From positions 7,345,001-7,409,000 of the forward strand of contig JAITYX010000021.1 of the NCBI GenBank assembly GCA_021018815.1: 64,000 nucleotides of DNA, written 5' to 3'. Shown here piece by piece: positions 62,950-64,000 of this stretch. Every line of letters starts with the position of its first letter. The first letter of the stretch is position 1. A program made the translations under genes and the position numbers. The notes beneath the pieces were generated by a model that was given only the letters and a program-made list of their open reading frames with translations, had not been told where the DNA came from and did no database searches. The stretch comes from Talinum fruticosum (lineage: Eukaryota > Streptophyta > Magnoliopsida > Caryophyllales > Talinaceae).

Positions 62950-64000
62950 GATCATCATGACTCTTCCCTCCTCTTTCTCGCTTCTCCATCAAAGGTCGAA
63001 GGCTTATTACATAACATTCACATGCGGTCTTTTAGTCTCCATAGGTCTCGCCTACGGATCCATCATCAAGCTCATACTTCATGAGGAGAAGGTATGGAGC
63101 GACGACCGCTTTGATCCGGTTGAGGGTGGGACGTCCAATGATGACATTGTAGGCAGAAGGGATGTCGATCACTAGGAATTTGACTTCGATGCTTCGGCCC
63201 CTAACCTTCTCTCCAACCCCGATCGATAGGTGGATCATGCCTATGGGGTGTACCGTCCGCCCTCCGAATCCGACGACAGGGTTGACGAGGGAAACCAGAT
63301 TCGAGGGGAATACTTCAGCTGTCTTAGGCATTCCATGGTGATGACGTCTACCGAGCTTCCCGTGTCGATAAGGACCCTGCGAACTATGGCGTCCGAAACC
63401 TTCGATGTGATGACCAAAGGATCCTCGTGTGGGGCGGCGATGCTTTTCAAATCTTGTTCTCCGAAGGTCACTGTGGGCACCTTCAAAGGTGGAGGCTGGC
63501 CGGTGATAAGGACTTGTTGAGCACTCCCGAGGTGAGCCTTCCAGGAGGAGAGGGTCGTGCCCCCGCAAATCCCCAGCGATAGTGGCTACAATCTTAGTAG
63601 CATCGTCCTCATCGTAGTGCTCATATCCTTGCCTTGAAGAACCTCCTTGTGCTCCATGAGTATCTTTTTTGAGGAAGCGATCAATTTGCCCATTATCCGC
63701 CAACTCCCCAAGCGCCTTCTTTAACGCACGACACTCGTAGTGTTGTGTCCGGTTTGTTCATGAAATTCGCAATATTTGTTGAAAGCTCGCGCTTTCGCAG
63801 GAGTGGACATGGGAGGTGGTTTTTGAGCATGGGGTGCCCTTCGATCTCCATCGGAATACTGCGGGGTCGGTGTTGAAGCGGTGGTCAACTTCATTTCGAG
63901 GATTAAATTTTCCATCTCCTCCTTTCTTTTCGACCTCATCTCCTTCCTCCGCACAGATCTCTATGGCTCTATATAAAGTCGGCCGCCTTTCGAGTGCTTA
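62950..64000 (-). pseudogene. Degenerate gag-protease of the retroelement (partial)
   Basis: Minus-strand reading from the window edge: a Met/Lys/Glu-rich gag segment, then KYCEFHEQTGHNTT, the zinc-finger-like tail of Tat-type gag; then ADNGQIDRFLKK; then the retropepsin VRRVLIDTGSSVDVITMECL with catalytic DTGSS near 63350; then LVNPVVGFGGRTVHPIGMIH and FLVIDIPSAYNVIIGRPTLN (the second conserved protease block), ending near 63032. The frame changes at about 63728-63735, 63515-63525 and 63310-63320, so the polyprotein is interrupted. The N-terminal gag lies beyond 64000. Confidence 0.85.

Larger units (their letters stand above)
57026..64000 (-). mobile_element. Ty3/gypsy LTR retrotransposon of Tat type, incomplete in window
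   Basis: Base composition changes sharply to GC-rich at 57.0 kb. On the minus strand, gag-end and retropepsin motifs (62950-63954) come first, then a long 3' region with GC-rich, telomere-like and tandem repeats, a plus-strand open frame, and an LTR-like segment ending ..AGGAAACA at 57026, next to a possible duplication (catac, 57021-57025). The retropepsin core and CEFHEQTGHNTT-like gag tail fit Tat/Ogre-type elements, whose 3' regions are known for tandem repeats and antisense frames. I found no reverse transcriptase, RNase H or integrase between 57 and 63 kb, so it looks non-autonomous or internally deleted. The other LTR lies beyond the window. Confidence 0.75.

Overview
The window is nuclear DNA from a flowering plant, almost certainly a eudicot. 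The genes have many short exons bounded by GT..AG introns, AT-rich intergenic DNA holds microsatellites and MITE-like elements, and the proteins are plant families (IRK-type receptor kinase, type-A response regulator, PLS-class PPR protein, CML calcium sensor, UDP-sugar pyrophosphorylase). Species cannot be fixed from the sequence.

Layout. 0.2-3.8 kb (+): conserved plant nuclear-type protein of unknown function, 7 exons. 4.3-11.5 kb: gene-poor, with a complete 528-bp hAT-type MITE (8-bp target duplication) and the 3' end of a decayed LINE. 11.5-11.65 kb (-): an orphan exon candidate. 12.2-15.6 kb (-): IRK-like LRR receptor kinase. 16.2-20.9 kb: intergenic, ending in a long-TIR MITE. 21.3-27.4 kb (+): tRNA-binding (EMAPII/Arc1p-like) protein, 12 exons. 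31.3-34.0 kb (+): type-A response regulator of the ARR16/ARR17 type. 35.9-38.2 kb (-): broken GLY1-type glycerol-3-phosphate dehydrogenase. 38.8 kb: a tRNA-derived SINE. 39.3 kb: orphan first exon of a Sel1/HCP-like gene. 39.5-41.5 kb (+): intact intronless PPR gene. 42.4-44.8 kb: DUF1365 gene remnant. 45.4 kb: a 256-bp near-identical copy of part of the PPR gene. 47.0-53.4 kb (+): UDP-sugar pyrophosphorylase lacking its N-terminal third. 55.9-56.4 kb (+): CML44-like EF-hand gene with an internal deletion. 57.0-64.0 kb: GC-richer Ty3/gypsy element of the Tat type on the minus strand, running off the window end. It has degenerate gag-protease, telomere-like and tandem repeats in the 3' region, and an open reading frame antisense to gag.

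Three points stand out. First, IRK, the tRNA-binding gene, the ARR16/17 gene and GLY1 recall two Arabidopsis neighbourhoods (IRK-ARR17 on chromosome 3; tRNA-binding-ARR16-GLY1 on chromosome 2), so this looks like the unfractionated ancestral block. Second, three otherwise intact conserved genes each carry one missing base in an A/T homopolymer, and adding it makes each total coding length divisible by three; this points to residual consensus errors in the assembly. Third, 35.9-56.4 kb is rich in partial and damaged genes (GLY1, Sel1, DUF1365, PPR copy, USP, CML44) around an intact PPR gene, suggesting active fractionation. The genes are independent eukaryotic units and do not form an operon or pathway.
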